Notes: generated from the letters alone by a model not told the origin. A stretch of DNA of 64,000 nt from Labrenzia sp. DG1229 (GCF_000521215.1 NZ_AYYG01000075.1:1-64000), one strand, 5' to 3'. Shown: positions 38,114 to 48,540, counted from the stretch's first letter. Program-made: numbers and translations.

Positions 38114-38769
38114 TGGGGCGTCCCGTGGTGTTGAATGACACTGGACAAATTGTGCATAAGTATGGGGATGTTTCACGTGAAACGTTGGATAGACTCCAGA
38201 TTTACGTGGATCTTGTGCTGAAGTGGCAGCCTGCGCAAAATCTTATCGCACCGTCCACTATCGCAGAAATCTGGACCCGGCATGTGGCCGATAGTCTTCA
38301 GACCCAGTGGCTTGATCCTGCTGCCCGCGTATGGGTGGATATCGGCAGCGGAGGAGGTTTTCCGGGTATTGTCACCGCGATCCTGCTGGCAGACGAACCG
38401 GACGCGCATGTGCATCTGATCGAAAGCAATCAGCGCAAGGCTGCGTTTCTGCGCACCGCACTCCGGGAAACGGGCTCGACAGGTACTGTCCATCCGGGGC
38501 GTATCGAATCGGTGGCGAAAAAATGGGGACATGGCCCGGTCGATTCCATTTCGGCACGTGCCCTGGCCTCTCTCGACCTGCTTTTCCGCTTGTCTGAACC
38601 GTTTACAGCGGCAGGTGCGGGTGCTGTTTTCCACAAAGGTCAGGATTTTCAGAGAGAAGTTAACGAAGCCTCTGACGCTTGGAACTTCGATCTGGTAGAA
38701 AAGGTAAGTCTTGTAGATCCTGTGAGCCGGATGCTTGTTTTCTCAAATATTTCAGCCCGGTCGGACTAA
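38113..38769 (+). CDS. rsmG: 16S rRNA (guanine(527)-N7)-methyltransferase
   Basis: Methylates G527 of 16S rRNA; loss gives low-level streptomycin resistance. The SAM-binding motif WVDIGSGGGFPGIV and LIESNQRKAAFLR are clear. 218 residues starting at ATG 38113, which shares a base with the mnmG stop. The codons for DVSRET (residues 19-24) contain a parS-like site. Confidence 0.95.
   Translation: MGRPVVLNDTGQIVHKYGDVSRETLDRLQIYVDLVLKWQPAQNLIAPSTIAEIWTRHVADSLQTQWLDPAARVWVDIGSGGGFPGIVTAILLADEPDAHVHLIESNQRKAAFLRTALRETGSTGTVHPGRIESVAKKWGHGPVDSISARALASLDLLFRLSEPFTAAGAGAVFHKGQDFQREVNEASDAWNFDLVEKVSLVDPVSRMLVFSNISARSD
38169..38184. other. parS-like ParB site 6, inside rsmG
   Basis: TGTTTCACGTGAAACG has a perfect central 14-mer and one mismatch at the last base. 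It is read in-frame as part of the codons for D-V-S-R-E-T of RsmG, so the DNA serves both as coding sequence and probable centromere. Confidence 0.78.
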
Positions 38770-38782
38770 CCAGGAAAGTGTC

Positions 38783-39613
38783 ATGGCAATGAGCATGCTT
38801 CCCGAAACACCTCGCGTCCTCGCGCTCGCGAACCAGAAAGGCGGAGTGGGAAAGACCACGACTGCCATCAACCTCGGCACGGCGCTGGCAGCGATCGGGG
38901 AAAAGGTTCTGGTCATCGATCTCGATCCCCAGGGCAATGCGTCTACCGGTCTGGGCATTGAACATCGCGACCGCGGGTTGTCTACCTACGAAGTCCTGAG
39001 CGGAGACTGCTCGATGGCTGAGGCTGTGCGGGAAACTGCGGTGCAACGGCTTTGGGTGGCTCCCTCGACGATGGATCTGCTCGGCCTTGAGCTTGAGATT
39101 GCATCGACCAGTGACCGCGCCTTCCGTCTTCGCAATGCGATCGAGAACCTGACGCGCTCGCGTCTGTTCCAGGAAGTTGGCTTCACCTATGTCCTGGTCG
39201 ATTGCCCACCGTCGCTCAATCTTCTGACGATCAATGCACTTTCGGCATCGCATTCCATTCTTGTGCCCCTTCAGTGTGAGTTCTTTGCGCTGGAAGGTCT
39301 TAGCCAATTGCTCAGCACTGTTGAGCAGGTCAGGGACGCGCTGAATTCCGAACTCAGCATTCATGGCATCGTGCTCACCATGTATGACAGCCGTAACAAT
39401 CTTTCCAGCCAGGTTGTTGCCGATGTTCGCGAAACAATGGGTGATGCGGTGTATGAGACAATCATTCCGCGGAACGTTCGCGTATCCGAAGCACCATCTT
39501 ATGGCAAGCCGGCGCTGCTGTATGATCTGAAATGCGCCGGAAGCCAGGCCTATCTGCGACTGGCGTCCGAAATCATTCAGCGGGAGCGTGAACTGCGTCG
39601 CGTGGCTGCCTGA
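38783..39613 (+). CDS. parA: Chromosome partitioning ATPase ParA (Soj)
   Basis: Walker-type ATPase that moves ParB-parS complexes apart. The deviant P-loop KGGVGKT (residues 19-25), DLDPQGNASTGLG and DCPPSLNLLTINA are diagnostic. 276 residues from ATG 38783, preceded by AGGAAAG. Overlapping no gene, 13 bases after rsmG and 104 bases before parB. Confidence 0.97.
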   Translation: MAMSMLPETPRVLALANQKGGVGKTTTAINLGTALAAIGEKVLVIDLDPQGNASTGLGIEHRDRGLSTYEVLSGDCSMAEAVRETAVQRLWVAPSTMDLLGLELEIASTSDRAFRLRNAIENLTRSRLFQEVGFTYVLVDCPPSLNLLTINALSASHSILVPLQCEFFALEGLSQLLSTVEQVRDALNSELSIHGIVLTMYDSRNNLSSQVVADVRETMGDAVYETIIPRNVRVSEAPSYGKPALLYDLKCAGSQAYLRLASEIIQRERELRRVAA

Positions 39614-39717
39614 TTGCTGATCAGATTCGGTTCCGGATTGAATTCAGGTTTGTGATGGTGCGAGAAACTTTGCTGTCACAAGCTAAGTTATTGAAATAAA
39701 AAAGAAAATGGTGCGTT

Positions 39718-40623
39718 ATGGCTGACAAGGACGTCAAGAACAAGCGTTTGGGCAGAGGCCTGGCGGCTTTGATCGGAGATTCGGCTCCTGTGGTGGCGGC
39801 AACCCCTGAGAAAGTCGTTCGGGACAGCCGCAGAGTTCCTATTGAGCACCTTGAGCCAAATCCGCGCAATCCACGCAAGACATTTACGGAGAAGGATCTT
39901 GGTGATCTTGCTGAATCGCTGAAGGCGAAGGGAATCGTTCAACCGATTCTGGTGCGCCCGGCAGCCGGCAAAACCAATCGTTATGAGATTATTGCCGGTG
40001 AACGGCGCTGGAGGGCTGCGCAGCGGGCGGGGCTGCATGAAGCCCCGATTATCATTCGCGACGTTACCGATCAGGAAGCGCTCGAACTTGCGATTATCGA
40101 GAACGTGCAGCGTGCTGACCTCAACCCGATCGAAGAGGCAATGGGTTATGATCAGCTGACCGCTGAGTTCAAGTATAGCCAGGGCGAACTGGCGAAGGTT
40201 ATCGGCAAGAGCCGCAGCCATGTCGCCAACACGATGCGACTTCTGAAACTTCCGAATTCCGTCAAGGATTACCTCGCCGAAGGCCTGCTGACGGCTGGCC
40301 ATGCGCGTGCGCTGATTACCGTTGATGATCCGGCCGCGCTCGCCGAACTGATTGTTGAGAAGGGCCTGACTGTTCGGGATGCTGAAAAGATTTCGCAGGA
40401 CCCGGCAGCCCTTGCGAAGCTGAAGGGCGAAAAGGCCCCAAGCGAAAAGCCCCAGAAGGATGCGGACACCAAGGCGCTTGAAAAGCGATTGACCGACACC
40501 TTGGGCCTGAAGGTGGTTGTTGGACACAAACCGGGAAAAGATTCCGGAGATCTCAAAATCAAGTACACCTCATTGGAGCAGCTTGACGAGATCTGCAAGA
40601 AGCTTGGTGTCGAAACACGCTAA
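39718..40623 (+). CDS. parB: Chromosome partitioning protein ParB (Spo0J)
   Basis: CTP-dependent DNA clamp that loads at parS and spreads. Seen are LGRGLAALIGD at the start, the CTP-binding GERRWRAAQRAG, the NIENVQRADLNPIEEA-type box (IIENVQRADLNPIEEA), the helix-turn-helix QGELAKVIGKSRSHVANTMR and a C-terminal dimerisation domain. 301 residues. Target sites lie in the same locus (33.5-38.2 kb). Converges on holA. Confidence 0.97.
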   Translation: MADKDVKNKRLGRGLAALIGDSAPVVAATPEKVVRDSRRVPIEHLEPNPRNPRKTFTEKDLGDLAESLKAKGIVQPILVRPAAGKTNRYEIIAGERRWRAAQRAGLHEAPIIIRDVTDQEALELAIIENVQRADLNPIEEAMGYDQLTAEFKYSQGELAKVIGKSRSHVANTMRLLKLPNSVKDYLAEGLLTAGHARALITVDDPAALAELIVEKGLTVRDAEKISQDPAALAKLKGEKAPSEKPQKDADTKALEKRLTDTLGLKVVVGHKPGKDSGDLKIKYTSLEQLDEICKKLGVETR

Positions 40624-40743
40624 GTGTCTGACACGATAGAAATATCTATCAAACTGTCATTGTGTTTGTGCTGTTTGGTTTGGTCAATTGCGACTTGACC
40701 GAAGAGGACGCCCGATTTTGGAATCGGTCATGGATCCGTGATT

Positions 40744-41784
40744 TTACCGCCGTTGGGCGCGGGCCCTTGCGACTCTTCCCAGTGTCAGCAGTGCCTCGGA
40801 GAGAACCGGTACACCGAGCGGATCATTGAGGCGCGAAATCTTCGTGGCTTCCGCGAGAATTTCCATTGCCCGTTCCAGATCGGAGAGCGACCAGATACGA
40901 AGCTGCTGGGCGAGTTTGGGCTTGCGGCTGAAGAAGACGGGAGGACGCTGTCCGTCGATAACCGCCTGTGCGTTCTTTCCCTTGTCAACATCGATCCGCA
41001 TCCGGTGCAAATGCTGAAAATGCTTCAGGGCCTGGTTGGCGATGACGGACGATTTTGATCCGGCTTCGGAAAGCCGTTCAAGCCCATGGTCGAGGAGCGC
41101 GATGTCTCCTGAGGCTGCGGCATCAATAAGTTCTGACATCTCGAAGGATGATGCATCGCCGATGATCGCTTCGATATCATCGCTGTCTATCCGGCCCTTG
41201 CCGAGCGCATAAAGGCAGAGCTTCTTGAGCTCTCCACGGCTGGCCATCCGGTCTCCTCCAAGAAGGCTGTGCAGGGCACCACGAGCTTCACGGGTGATGG
41301 CGAGACCGGCTTCCCTGGTTTCCTCGTCGATCAGCTGGTCGATGCCGCGATCATTGTCCGAATAACAGGGCAGTGCGACGGCGCGCCTGTGTGTCTCGAT
41401 CAGCTTTCTGAGACCGACACCTTTCTTGATGTCTCCGCCTTCCAGCACGACAAATGTCTGCCAGTCGTCCAGCTTCAGGACAGGATCAAGCGCAGGAGTG
41501 AGATTCTTGCCGCCGGCATCCTTGACCCAGACAATCCGGCGCCCACCGAAGAGTGGAATGGTCAGAACCTCGTCAATCAGTCGATTCGGATCCGAAGCGA
41601 GTTCCGAAGCATCGATCTTGATCAGATTGAAGGGGTCGCTGTCGCCTTCCGTGGCCTTGGCCACGAGCCGTGTCGCCCGTTCCGATACAAGGCCAGTGTC
41701 AGGTCCGAATATCAGAACGACGGCACCGCTGTCGGGGGGATTGGCGATGAACCGGTCAATTTCTCCGGCCTTCAGGGCGGTCAC
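40744..41784 (-). CDS. holA: DNA polymerase III subunit delta
   Basis: Clamp-loader subunit that opens the sliding clamp. The N-terminal VLIFGPDTGLVSERATRLV and domain III segment (AAASGDIALLDHGLERLSEAG) follow the HolA pattern. 346 residues, GTG start at 41784. It follows lptE by 24 bases in the leuS-lptE-holA operon, an order common in alphaproteobacteria. Confidence 0.92.
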   Translation of the reverse strand: MTALKAGEIDRFIANPPDSGAVVLIFGPDTGLVSERATRLVAKATEGDSDPFNLIKIDASELASDPNRLIDEVLTIPLFGGRRIVWVKDAGGKNLTPALDPVLKLDDWQTFVVLEGGDIKKGVGLRKLIETHRRAVALPCYSDNDRGIDQLIDEETREAGLAITREARGALHSLLGGDRMASRGELKKLCLYALGKGRIDSDDIEAIIGDASSFEMSELIDAAASGDIALLDHGLERLSEAGSKSSVIANQALKHFQHLHRMRIDVDKGKNAQAVIDGQRPPVFFSRKPKLAQQLRIWSLSDLERAMEILAEATKISRLNDPLGVPVLSEALLTLGRVARARAQRR

Positions 41785-41808
41785 AATCCGTTACCTCCCG
41801 CAGCGCTC

Positions 41809-42387
41809 TCAGGATCGACTTGCAAAATAGCCGGCAAGCCGGGTTGCGATATCGTCGGCAACCGCCTTTGCAATCCGCTCCTGTGCGTCCCGGAGCGCAC
41901 GCTGGTTGGCAAAGCGCTGACTGGAGAAGTCATAAGATGCCGATCTGAATGTCCGGCCGGTTGTCAGGGTTTCGTCAGTCTCGATATCACTCAAGACATA
42001 AGTGGAGTTCATGGTGATCGTAAAGGCGGACGGGACGTCAGCGAACTGCTCTACGCCAACCGCCGCATTGTTCACATCGACTAGGATCTCAAGCCGGAAC
42101 TTCTTTTCCACGGATCCTGCACCGCGCTCCAGCCTGAAGGTAAGCTCGTTGTTGAGGACCCTTGCCGACTCCTCATTGGCGAACCGGGCCGAAATCGACT
42201 CAAGGTCGATTGCCGCAAGATCTGCGGCGACCGGGGAAGATTGCGCTCCGAAATCCCCGGTGGTGCTGGTGCCGTAAAGCGGGCGGATCTGGCACCCGCT
42301 CAAGATGACGGCCGCCACGAAGGCGGAGCAGAGGGCGGCACGCCGCAAGTTGTTTTCGCTTTTCAAGATGTTGCTAAACAACGACAT
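41809..42387 (-). CDS. lptE: LPS-assembly lipoprotein LptE
   Basis: Outer-membrane lipoprotein that plugs LptD and helps place lipopolysaccharide on the surface. The signal sequence ends in the lipobox LSGC (Cys near residue 32) and the mature protein starts QIRPLYG, typical of alphaproteobacterial LptE. 192 residues. Its start overlaps the leuS stop by 14 bases. Confidence 0.88.
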   Translation of the reverse strand: MSLFSNILKSENNLRRAALCSAFVAAVILSGCQIRPLYGTSTTGDFGAQSSPVAADLAAIDLESISARFANEESARVLNNELTFRLERGAGSVEKKFRLEILVDVNNAAVGVEQFADVPSAFTITMNSTYVLSDIETDETLTTGRTFRSASYDFSSQRFANQRALRDAQERIAKAVADDIATRLAGYFASRS

Positions 42388-44995
42388 TCACAATCCTCTG
42401 CGGCACGACAATGAGTTTCCTGGGCGCGTTGCCCTGCAGCGCCTTTCGAACGAAATCCAGAGCCAAGGTAGCTGCTTCGACCTCTTCTTTGGAAGCTTCT
42501 TTTGCAATTTCCAGTTCACCGCGGCGCTTGCCGTTGATCTGGATTGGATAAGTGACCGAATCCTCGGCCAGCAGGGCGGGGTCGGCAACCGGCCACTTAG
42601 CCTCGGAAATCAGATTGCCGTGACCAAGTGCGGACCAGCATTCCTCGGCAAGGTGCGGCATCATTGGCGCCATCATCTGGACAAGGTAGTCGGCAGCCTC
42701 CCTGATCGCATATTCCATCGAAGAGTCTTCGATATCGTTACCAACGGATTTGCTGATCGTGTTGACAAGTTCGTAAAGGCGCGCGACCGCCCTGTTGAAT
42801 CCGAGCGATTCCAGATCGTTGGAAACAGCTGCCAATGTCTTGTGGCTCGCACGCCGCAGTTCAAGAACCTCGCCAGAGGCGTCCGGTGCGGAGCCGGCCC
42901 GCGGTTCGATTGATTCGGAAATCTCGTTGATCAGGCGCCAGACGCGCTGAACAAAACGCCACGCTCCCTGAACTCCGTCCTCCGTCCAGATCACGTCACG
43001 TTCCGGAGGGCTGTCCGACAACATGAACCAGCGCGCCGTGTCAGCTCCGTATGTGTCGATGATATCGGTCGGATCGACGGTGTTCCTTTTGGACTTCGAC
43101 ATCTTTTCGATCGACCCGATGGCGACGTCTTCGCCGGTATCCAGCAATGTGGCGCGTCGATTTCCGTCAACGTCCTCGATTTTGATCTCGGCTGGAGAAA
43201 TCCACGAGCCGTTTGCGCCTTCCCCGAGACGGTAAGTCTCATGGGTGACCATTCCCTGGGTGAAAAGGCCCTTGAACGGCTCCTTCAGATCAAGCGCGCC
43301 GACCTTCTGCATCGCCCGGGTAAAGAAGCGGGAATAAAGCAGGTGCAGGATCGCGTGTTCGATGCCGCCGATATACTGGTCTACAGGCAGCCAGCCATTG
43401 GCCGCCTCCGGATCCGTCGGCTGGTCGCAACCGGGTGCCGTGAAACGGGCAAAATACCAGGAGGAATCCACGAACGTGTCCATGGTATCGGTTTCACGCC
43501 TCGCAGCCTTGCCGCAATTCGGGCAGGTGGTTTCCCGCCAGGTCGGGTGCCGATCCAGAGGGTTCCCGGGTTTGTCGAAATTGATGTCGTCCGGCAATTG
43601 AACCGGCAGGTTTTCATCCTTTTCCGGAACAACACCGCAATCGTCGCAATGAATGACCGGGATCGGACAGCCCCAGTAGCGCTGGCGGGAAATCCCCCAG
43701 TCGCGCAGACGATAGTTAACCTGACGCTCGCCCCGAGGTGCACCGTCGACAGTGACGGATTCAAGCTTTTGCGCAATTGCTTCCTTCGCATCAGGAATGG
43801 ACATGCCATTCATGAAATCGGAATTGAAGATCGTGCCGTCGTCTGTAAACGCCTCCGTACCGATTTCATAAGTCGCCGGGTCCGCATCTTTCGGCAGCAC
43901 GACCGGCTTGACCGGCAAGCCGTATTTGCGGGCAAAATCCAGGTCGCGCTGGTCATGGGCAGGACAGGCGAAGATGGCACCGGTGCCGTAATCCATCAGG
44001 ATAAAGTTGGCGACATAGACCGGCAATTCGAGTGATCTGTCGAGTGGATGCATTACTCTCAAGCCGGTATCAACGCCGTTTTTGTCAGCCTTTTCAATAG
44101 CTTCCTCGGAGGTGCCGACACGCTTGCATTCATCGATGAAGGCCTTCAGCTCCGGATTGTCTTCCGCAAGTTTTGCCGAAATCGGATGATCCGGTGACAG
44201 GCCCATGAAGGAAGCGCCGAAAAGGGTGTCCGGGCGCGTGGTGAAAATCTCCAGTGCCGTGTCGCCTGTCGGCGCAGCCTGGGTGAATTCAAACCGGACC
44301 CGCAAGCCTTCGGACCGGCCGATCCAGTTCTTCTGCATCAGGCGGACCTTGTCCGGCCAGCGGTCGAGCGTATCGATTGCTTCCAGCAGGTCTTCGGAAT
44401 AATCCGAAATTCTGAAGAACCACTGGGTCAGTTCGCGCTGCTCCACCAGAGCGCCAGAGCGCCAGCCACGGCCGTCGATCACCTGTTCATTCGCCAGGAC
44501 GGTCATGTCGACCGGGTCCCAGTTCACCTTGGCATTCTTGCGGTAGACCAGTCCGGCGTCCAGAAACCTCAGGAACAAGCGCTGCTGCTGGGTGTAATAA
44601 CCGACGTCGCAGGTCGCAAATTCCCGAGTCCAGTCCAGCGACAGGCCCATGATCTTGAGCTGGTCGCGCATGGCGGCAATATTTTCGTAGGTCCAGTCTT
44701 TCGGATGCACATTGTTCTGAATCGCCGCATTTTCTGCCGGCATGCCGAATGCGTCCCAACCCATCGGATGAAGGACATTGAAACCCTTGGCACGCTTGTA
44801 GCGTGCAACGACATCACCCATTGCGTAGTTGCGTACATGACCCATGTGAATTCGGCCGGACGGATAGGGGAACATCTCAAGGACGTAGTACTTGTCCCGG
44901 GGATCGTCATTGTGCGTGACGAAGACGTCCTTGTCGTTCCAGACTTTCTGCCAGCGCGCTTCAACCTCGCGTGCGTTGTACCGTTCCGTTGCCAT
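42374..44995 (-). CDS. leuS: Leucine-tRNA ligase
   Basis: Class I aminoacyl-tRNA synthetase. The HIGH equivalent reads [13 protein letters not shown], the editing domain has the threonine-rich [12 protein letters not shown], and the KMSKS loop is [12 protein letters not shown]. Two CxxC pairs (HCDDCGVV and [12 protein letters not shown]) form the zinc insertion. 873 residues from ATG 44995; the longer frame to 45064 has no homologous start. Confidence 0.98.
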   Translation of the reverse strand: MATERYNAREVEARWQKVWNDKDVFVTHNDDPRDKYYVLEMFPYPSGRIHMGHVRNYAMGDVVARYKRAKGFNVLHPMGWDAFGMPAENAAIQNNVHPKDWTYENIAAMRDQLKIMGLSLDWTREFATCDVGYYTQQQRLFLRFLDAGLVYRKNAKVNWDPVDMTVLANEQVIDGRGWRSGALVEQRELTQWFFRISDYSEDLLEAIDTLDRWPDKVRLMQKNWIGRSEGLRVRFEFTQAAPTGDTALEIFTTRPDTLFGASFMGLSPDHPISAKLAEDNPELKAFIDECKRVGTSEEAIEKADKNGVDTGLRVMHPLDRSLELPVYVANFILMDYGTGAIFACPAHDQRDLDFARKYGLPVKPVVLPKDADPATYEIGTEAFTDDGTIFNSDFMNGMSIPDAKEAIAQKLESVTVDGAPRGERQVNYRLRDWGISRQRYWGCPIPVIHCDDCGVVPEKDENLPVQLPDDINFDKPGNPLDRHPTWRETTCPNCGKAARRETDTMDTFVDSSWYFARFTAPGCDQPTDPEAANGWLPVDQYIGGIEHAILHLLYSRFFTRAMQKVGALDLKEPFKGLFTQGMVTHETYRLGEGANGSWISPAEIKIEDVDGNRRATLLDTGEDVAIGSIEKMSKSKRNTVDPTDIIDTYGADTARWFMLSDSPPERDVIWTEDGVQGAWRFVQRVWRLINEISESIEPRAGSAPDASGEVLELRRASHKTLAAVSNDLESLGFNRAVARLYELVNTISKSVGNDIEDSSMEYAIREAADYLVQMMAPMMPHLAEECWSALGHGNLISEAKWPVADPALLAEDSVTYPIQINGKRRGELEIAKEASKEEVEAATLALDFVRKALQGNAPRKLIVVPQRIVNVVV

Positions 44996-45399
44996 CGATT
45001 GTGCCGTTTGTTCTTGCCGCCGGACCCGGCGGATTTCCTGAATGTTTTCCTGCCGGACTGTCACCAGAAATTGGGTTGCGGGTCAACATGTGACTATAGA
45101 AAGACCCATTGGAAGACTGTTTATTTCGCAATGCCGCATCCGTAAAGCTTTCGGTTCGCCGGATCGGGACGCAAAAGCATGTTGAAAGGACTAATATTTC
45201 AAGGAATTCGCCTCAAGGTTAGCAAATGAAGAGAAGTGCTCTCCAGCAAGGAGCGGCGCGAGAAGGTGCCTGGGACTGTCTTTCCTGATCGCGGAAATCG
45301 GCCGGCAAGCAGAAACTGAAGCGACACCCTTGAGAAGATTGCCTTACAAGGCGTAAGAGAAGCCGAGCAAATTCGTCCATCGTTGCAAAGGGAATACCG
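44996..45399. other. leuS-yggS intergenic region
   Basis: About 400 bases without a gene between two divergent genes, so it holds both promoters. I found no T-box or other clear leader element, and no small open frame with a good ribosome site. Confidence 0.4.
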
Positions 45400-46071
45400 A
45401 TGTCATCCGCCTCAGACCGTCTTTCAGGAGTTCAGGACGACATCCGGCGCGCAGAGACCGAATTTGGCCGACGAGAGGGCACGGTTACGCTGATCGCGGT
45501 GTCCAAGACATTTTTTGCAGATGATATCCGGCCGGTTCTGACGGCCGGTCAGCGGGTATTTGGCGAAAATCGTGTCCAGGAGGCGATGGGGAAATGGCCT
45601 GACCTGCGCACGGAATTCTCCGGTATCGAATTGCACCTGATTGGACCACTGCAATCCAACAAGGCCAAGGAGGCGGTCGCAACTTTCGATGTCATCCACA
45701 CGGTTGACCGGCCCAAAATCGCCAGGGCGCTGAAGACTGAAATGGAGAAACAAGGCCGCAATCTGCCCTGTTTCGTTCAGGTGAACACCGGCGAAGAACC
45801 GCAGAAGGCAGGCATTGCACCCAAAGATGTCGATGCTTTTGTTGCGGAGTGCAGGGAGACCGTCGGTCTCGACATAAAGGGCCTGATGTGCATTCCGCCG
45901 GTCGAAGACGCACCGGGAGAGCATTTTGCGCTGCTGGAAAAAATTGCGAAGCGGAACGGGCTAGACCAGCTGTCCATGGGAATGTCATCCGACTATCAGG
46001 TCGCTGTCGGTTTCGGAGCAACCCATGTTCGCGTGGGATCCGCGATTTTTGGTGCGCGAGATTACCCCTGA
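45400..46071 (+). CDS. YggS family pyridoxal phosphate homeostasis protein
   Basis: A 223-residue PLP-binding TIM barrel without known catalytic activity, thought to carry PLP and balance vitamin B6 and amino-acid pools. The PLP lysine lies in IAVSKTF, followed by FGENRVQEAMGKWPDL, HLIGPLQSNK and the phosphate-binding LSMGMSSDY with VRVGSAIFGARDY. Confidence 0.94.
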   Translation: MSSASDRLSGVQDDIRRAETEFGRREGTVTLIAVSKTFFADDIRPVLTAGQRVFGENRVQEAMGKWPDLRTEFSGIELHLIGPLQSNKAKEAVATFDVIHTVDRPKIARALKTEMEKQGRNLPCFVQVNTGEEPQKAGIAPKDVDAFVAECRETVGLDIKGLMCIPPVEDAPGEHFALLEKIAKRNGLDQLSMGMSSDYQVAVGFGATHVRVGSAIFGARDYP

Positions 46072-46498
46072 CAAATTGTCAAAGTAGCGGTGGCGCGGAG
46101 AAACAGCATGAAAGATCAGGATTTTGCGTAAATTTAGGTTGAAATTATGCAAGCCCTGTAGCTAGATATCCAGATGTAAGTAAACTCATTTTAAATTCGA
46201 TATATTTTCCCTTATTGATTAATATATATCAGCCTTTTTCTTGCCGAACACTTTCAAAAGTGACGTGAATATGACTGGCTTGTGTCTGAATACGAAAACC
46301 AGTCACAACAATGCCCTGAAGGTTCCAAAGAGCAGCCCTTTACCTGTCGCGATCCCGCATCAAAGTCCTCCCTGTTCCGGTTCGGCAGGTCGCAGGGGCT
46401 TGGCGGACAGACGGAACACATGGTGGGCATCCCACTCAGATTCCTTCGTAGCAAGGGTCGGGATTGCCTGCTTAGAACCAACAGTTGGAGGTTACATC
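46072..46498. other. AT-rich intergenic region upstream of the EF-hand gene
   Basis: No gene is supported here. An AT-rich block (about 46180-46240) is followed by an inverted repeat TGACTGG/CCAGTCA (46272-46278 and 46299-46305) and a small hairpin GTGGG-CAT-CCCAC (46423-46435). These may be parts of the promoter and leader of the EF-hand protein or a small RNA. Confidence 0.4.
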
Positions 46499-46729
46499 AT
46501 GTCCAAACGTCTTACCGCTGCTCTTCTCATTGGTGCTTTCACTGTGTCCACAGCAGCGCTTGCACAGGGCATGTCATTTGAGACGATCGACAGCAACCAG
46601 GACGGTTTCGTGAGCTTCGAAGAAATCACGACCGCTGTTCCGGATCTGTCGGAAGACGTTTTCAAGGCAGCAGACGCGAATCAGGACAACCTGCTCGATC
46701 CGGCTGAGTTTGCAGCGGTTCAGCCATAA
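46499..46729 (+). CDS. Small exported EF-hand protein
   Basis: A 76-residue protein with a signal peptide (RLTAALLIGAFTVSTAALA, cleavage near residue 22) and two EF-hand loops, DSNQDGFVSFEE and DANQDNLLDPAE, with the aspartates and glutamates that bind Ca2+. It is likely a periplasmic calcium sensor or buffer. GGAGG 9 bases before the ATG supports the start; a strong terminator follows. Such small EF-hand proteins are common in marine alphaproteobacteria; the role is unknown. Confidence 0.85.
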   Translation: MSKRLTAALLIGAFTVSTAALAQGMSFETIDSNQDGFVSFEEITTAVPDLSEDVFKAADANQDNLLDPAEFAAVQP

Positions 46730-46790
46730 TCTCAGCTTCGGGCGATCCTCCCCCCGTAAGCTGCTATTGCAGCGGGGTTGCCTGATTAAG

Positions 46791-46825
46791 ACCACTGCCG
46801 GTACGGTCACGCCGGCAGTGGTTTT
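46791..46825 (+). terminator. Terminator of the EF-hand gene
   Basis: Eleven-base arms ACCACTGCCGG and CCGGCAGTGGT with a ten-base loop, then TTTT. It lies between the EF-hand gene and the convergent trkH end. Confidence 0.8.
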
Positions 46826-46842
46826 CTGTGTTCTGCAAGCTT

Positions 46843-48282
46843 TCAGTCGAGCCAGAAATCCGGCGTGACCAGAAGTATCCCCGCGAGTATTTCCAGTCGT
46901 CCCAGTATCATTTCGATCACCAGGAGCCATTTCGCCGGATCCGGAAGGATCTGGAATGTTCCGGACGGTCCGATCGTGTCGCCAATCCCGGGTCCGACAT
47001 TGGCGAGTGCCGTGATCGAGGCACTCAAGGCGGTCATCAGATCCAGTCCCAGAAAAAGATAGGCTAGCGAAAAGACCGCGTAGGTTCCCGCGTAAAGCAC
47101 GGCGAATACGAATACCCCTTCCACGACACCATCCGGTATCGGCTTTCCCTGAAATCTCAGGATCGAGACGCGGTGCGGATGGACCAGGCGGCGCATTACG
47201 CTGATTACAACGTTCCAGAGAATGGCGATGCGGAACATCTTGAAGCCGCCCGATGTCGATCCGCTGCATCCACCGAAAAAGGTCAGGATGAAGAAGACGG
47301 TGACCACCGCCGGGCCGAATTTCAGATAGTCGTCTGCTGCGTACCCTGTCGTGCTCACGACCGACACGACATTGAATACCGCCAGCGTGAACATGTGAAA
47401 CGGCGTGTCATGTGCTGCGTAACGTTCGAAATAAAAAACACCGAGCGCGCCGGCACTGACAATAGAAAGCATCAGGATGATCTGGATATCCCACTTGAAG
47501 CGCCGGCGTTCCATGCTGCGGAGCAGATAGAGAAAGGGGACGCTTGAGAGCAGCATGAAGACAATCGAGACCCAGTAAACTGCAATGCCGTGAAATTGTC
47601 CGAACGATTGATCGGATGTCGAGAACCCGCCTGTCGAAACAGTGGTCATGGCATGAACCACCGCATCGAACAACGTCATGCCGCAGAACAGGTACAGCAG
47701 CAAGCAAGCAGCCGAAAGACCACCATACAGCGCCAGCAGCCGGTATACGAATGGCCATGTTCGACCGTAGGGTTTTGTTGCGTGTTCGGATGATTCAAGG
47801 ACAAACACCTGACTGCCGCCTATCCTCAGGCCCGGCAACAGCCAGATGCCGACGGCAACAACTCCAATCCCCCCAATCCATTGCAGCAGGGCGCGCCACA
47901 GAAGAATACCGGGAGGCATCTCGTCCAGACTGGTCAATACGGTCGACCCGGTCGTTGTAAGACCCGAGGCCGTCTCGAGTACCGCGTCCGTAATCCCGAT
48001 GTCCAGATCGCTGAAATAGAACGGAATGGCGCCGGCCAGGGAAAAAACGATCCAGGCTGCATTTACGAAAACGATGGATTCCCGGAAGCGGTGGGGGAAC
48101 TTTTGCCCGTGAAACGCGAGAGTGACGAGAAGACCTGTTGTTCCCAGTGCCAGAGACGATACCAGAAACACCTGCCAGTCGATGTCCGAAGCAACAAGGT
48201 CAACGATCGCCGGAATGAACATCATGAGCGATATGAGAATGAGCAAACGCCCAATCGGCAAGGCAATGGCTCGATAGTTCAT
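46843..48282 (-). CDS. TrkH family potassium uptake protein
   Basis: A 479-residue integral membrane protein with about ten hydrophobic segments and four pore-loop repeats (for example TTTGSTVLTSLDEMP, TVSTGGFSTSDQSF, SVVSTTGYAADDYL and ANVGPGIGDTIGP), the K+ selectivity filter pattern of TrkH/KtrB. It needs a TrkA/KtrA gating subunit, not present here. ATG 48282 starts right before the first helix; an in-frame upstream GTG at 48321 is less likely. Confidence 0.92.
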   Translation of the reverse strand: MNYRAIALPIGRLLILISLMMFIPAIVDLVASDIDWQVFLVSSLALGTTGLLVTLAFHGQKFPHRFRESIVFVNAAWIVFSLAGAIPFYFSDLDIGITDAVLETASGLTTTGSTVLTSLDEMPPGILLWRALLQWIGGIGVVAVGIWLLPGLRIGGSQVFVLESSEHATKPYGRTWPFVYRLLALYGGLSAACLLLYLFCGMTLFDAVVHAMTTVSTGGFSTSDQSFGQFHGIAVYWVSIVFMLLSSVPFLYLLRSMERRRFKWDIQIILMLSIVSAGALGVFYFERYAAHDTPFHMFTLAVFNVVSVVSTTGYAADDYLKFGPAVVTVFFILTFFGGCSGSTSGGFKMFRIAILWNVVISVMRRLVHPHRVSILRFQGKPIPDGVVEGVFVFAVLYAGTYAVFSLAYLFLGLDLMTALSASITALANVGPGIGDTIGPSGTFQILPDPAKWLLVIEMILGRLEILAGILLVTPDFWLD

Positions 48283-48540
48283 GGACGGAGATTCCGTTAC
48301 GGTCAGGGATCTGTCAAGCACTCAAGGCGGGGCAGACCCTTGTCTGCCTCCCTCGATGGATTGCAAGCACCGGAGCCGATTTCCAGCGAATCAACGCTTT
48401 GCCCCCAACCACAAGAGACGACCCGGATTATTGCTAAGCTCAAGTGAAAAATGAGTTTTTGTCATGCATCCCGGGTTTTCACGTCATTGACCCCAGGTTA
48501 GTCCTTTGCAAGACTGCCCACCTATTTTTGGGAGGAAATG

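Noticed and set aside
45065-45399. T-box or other amino-acid leader before leuS or yggS
   Set aside because: No specifier stem or T-box consensus was visible, and T-boxes are rare in alphaproteobacteria.
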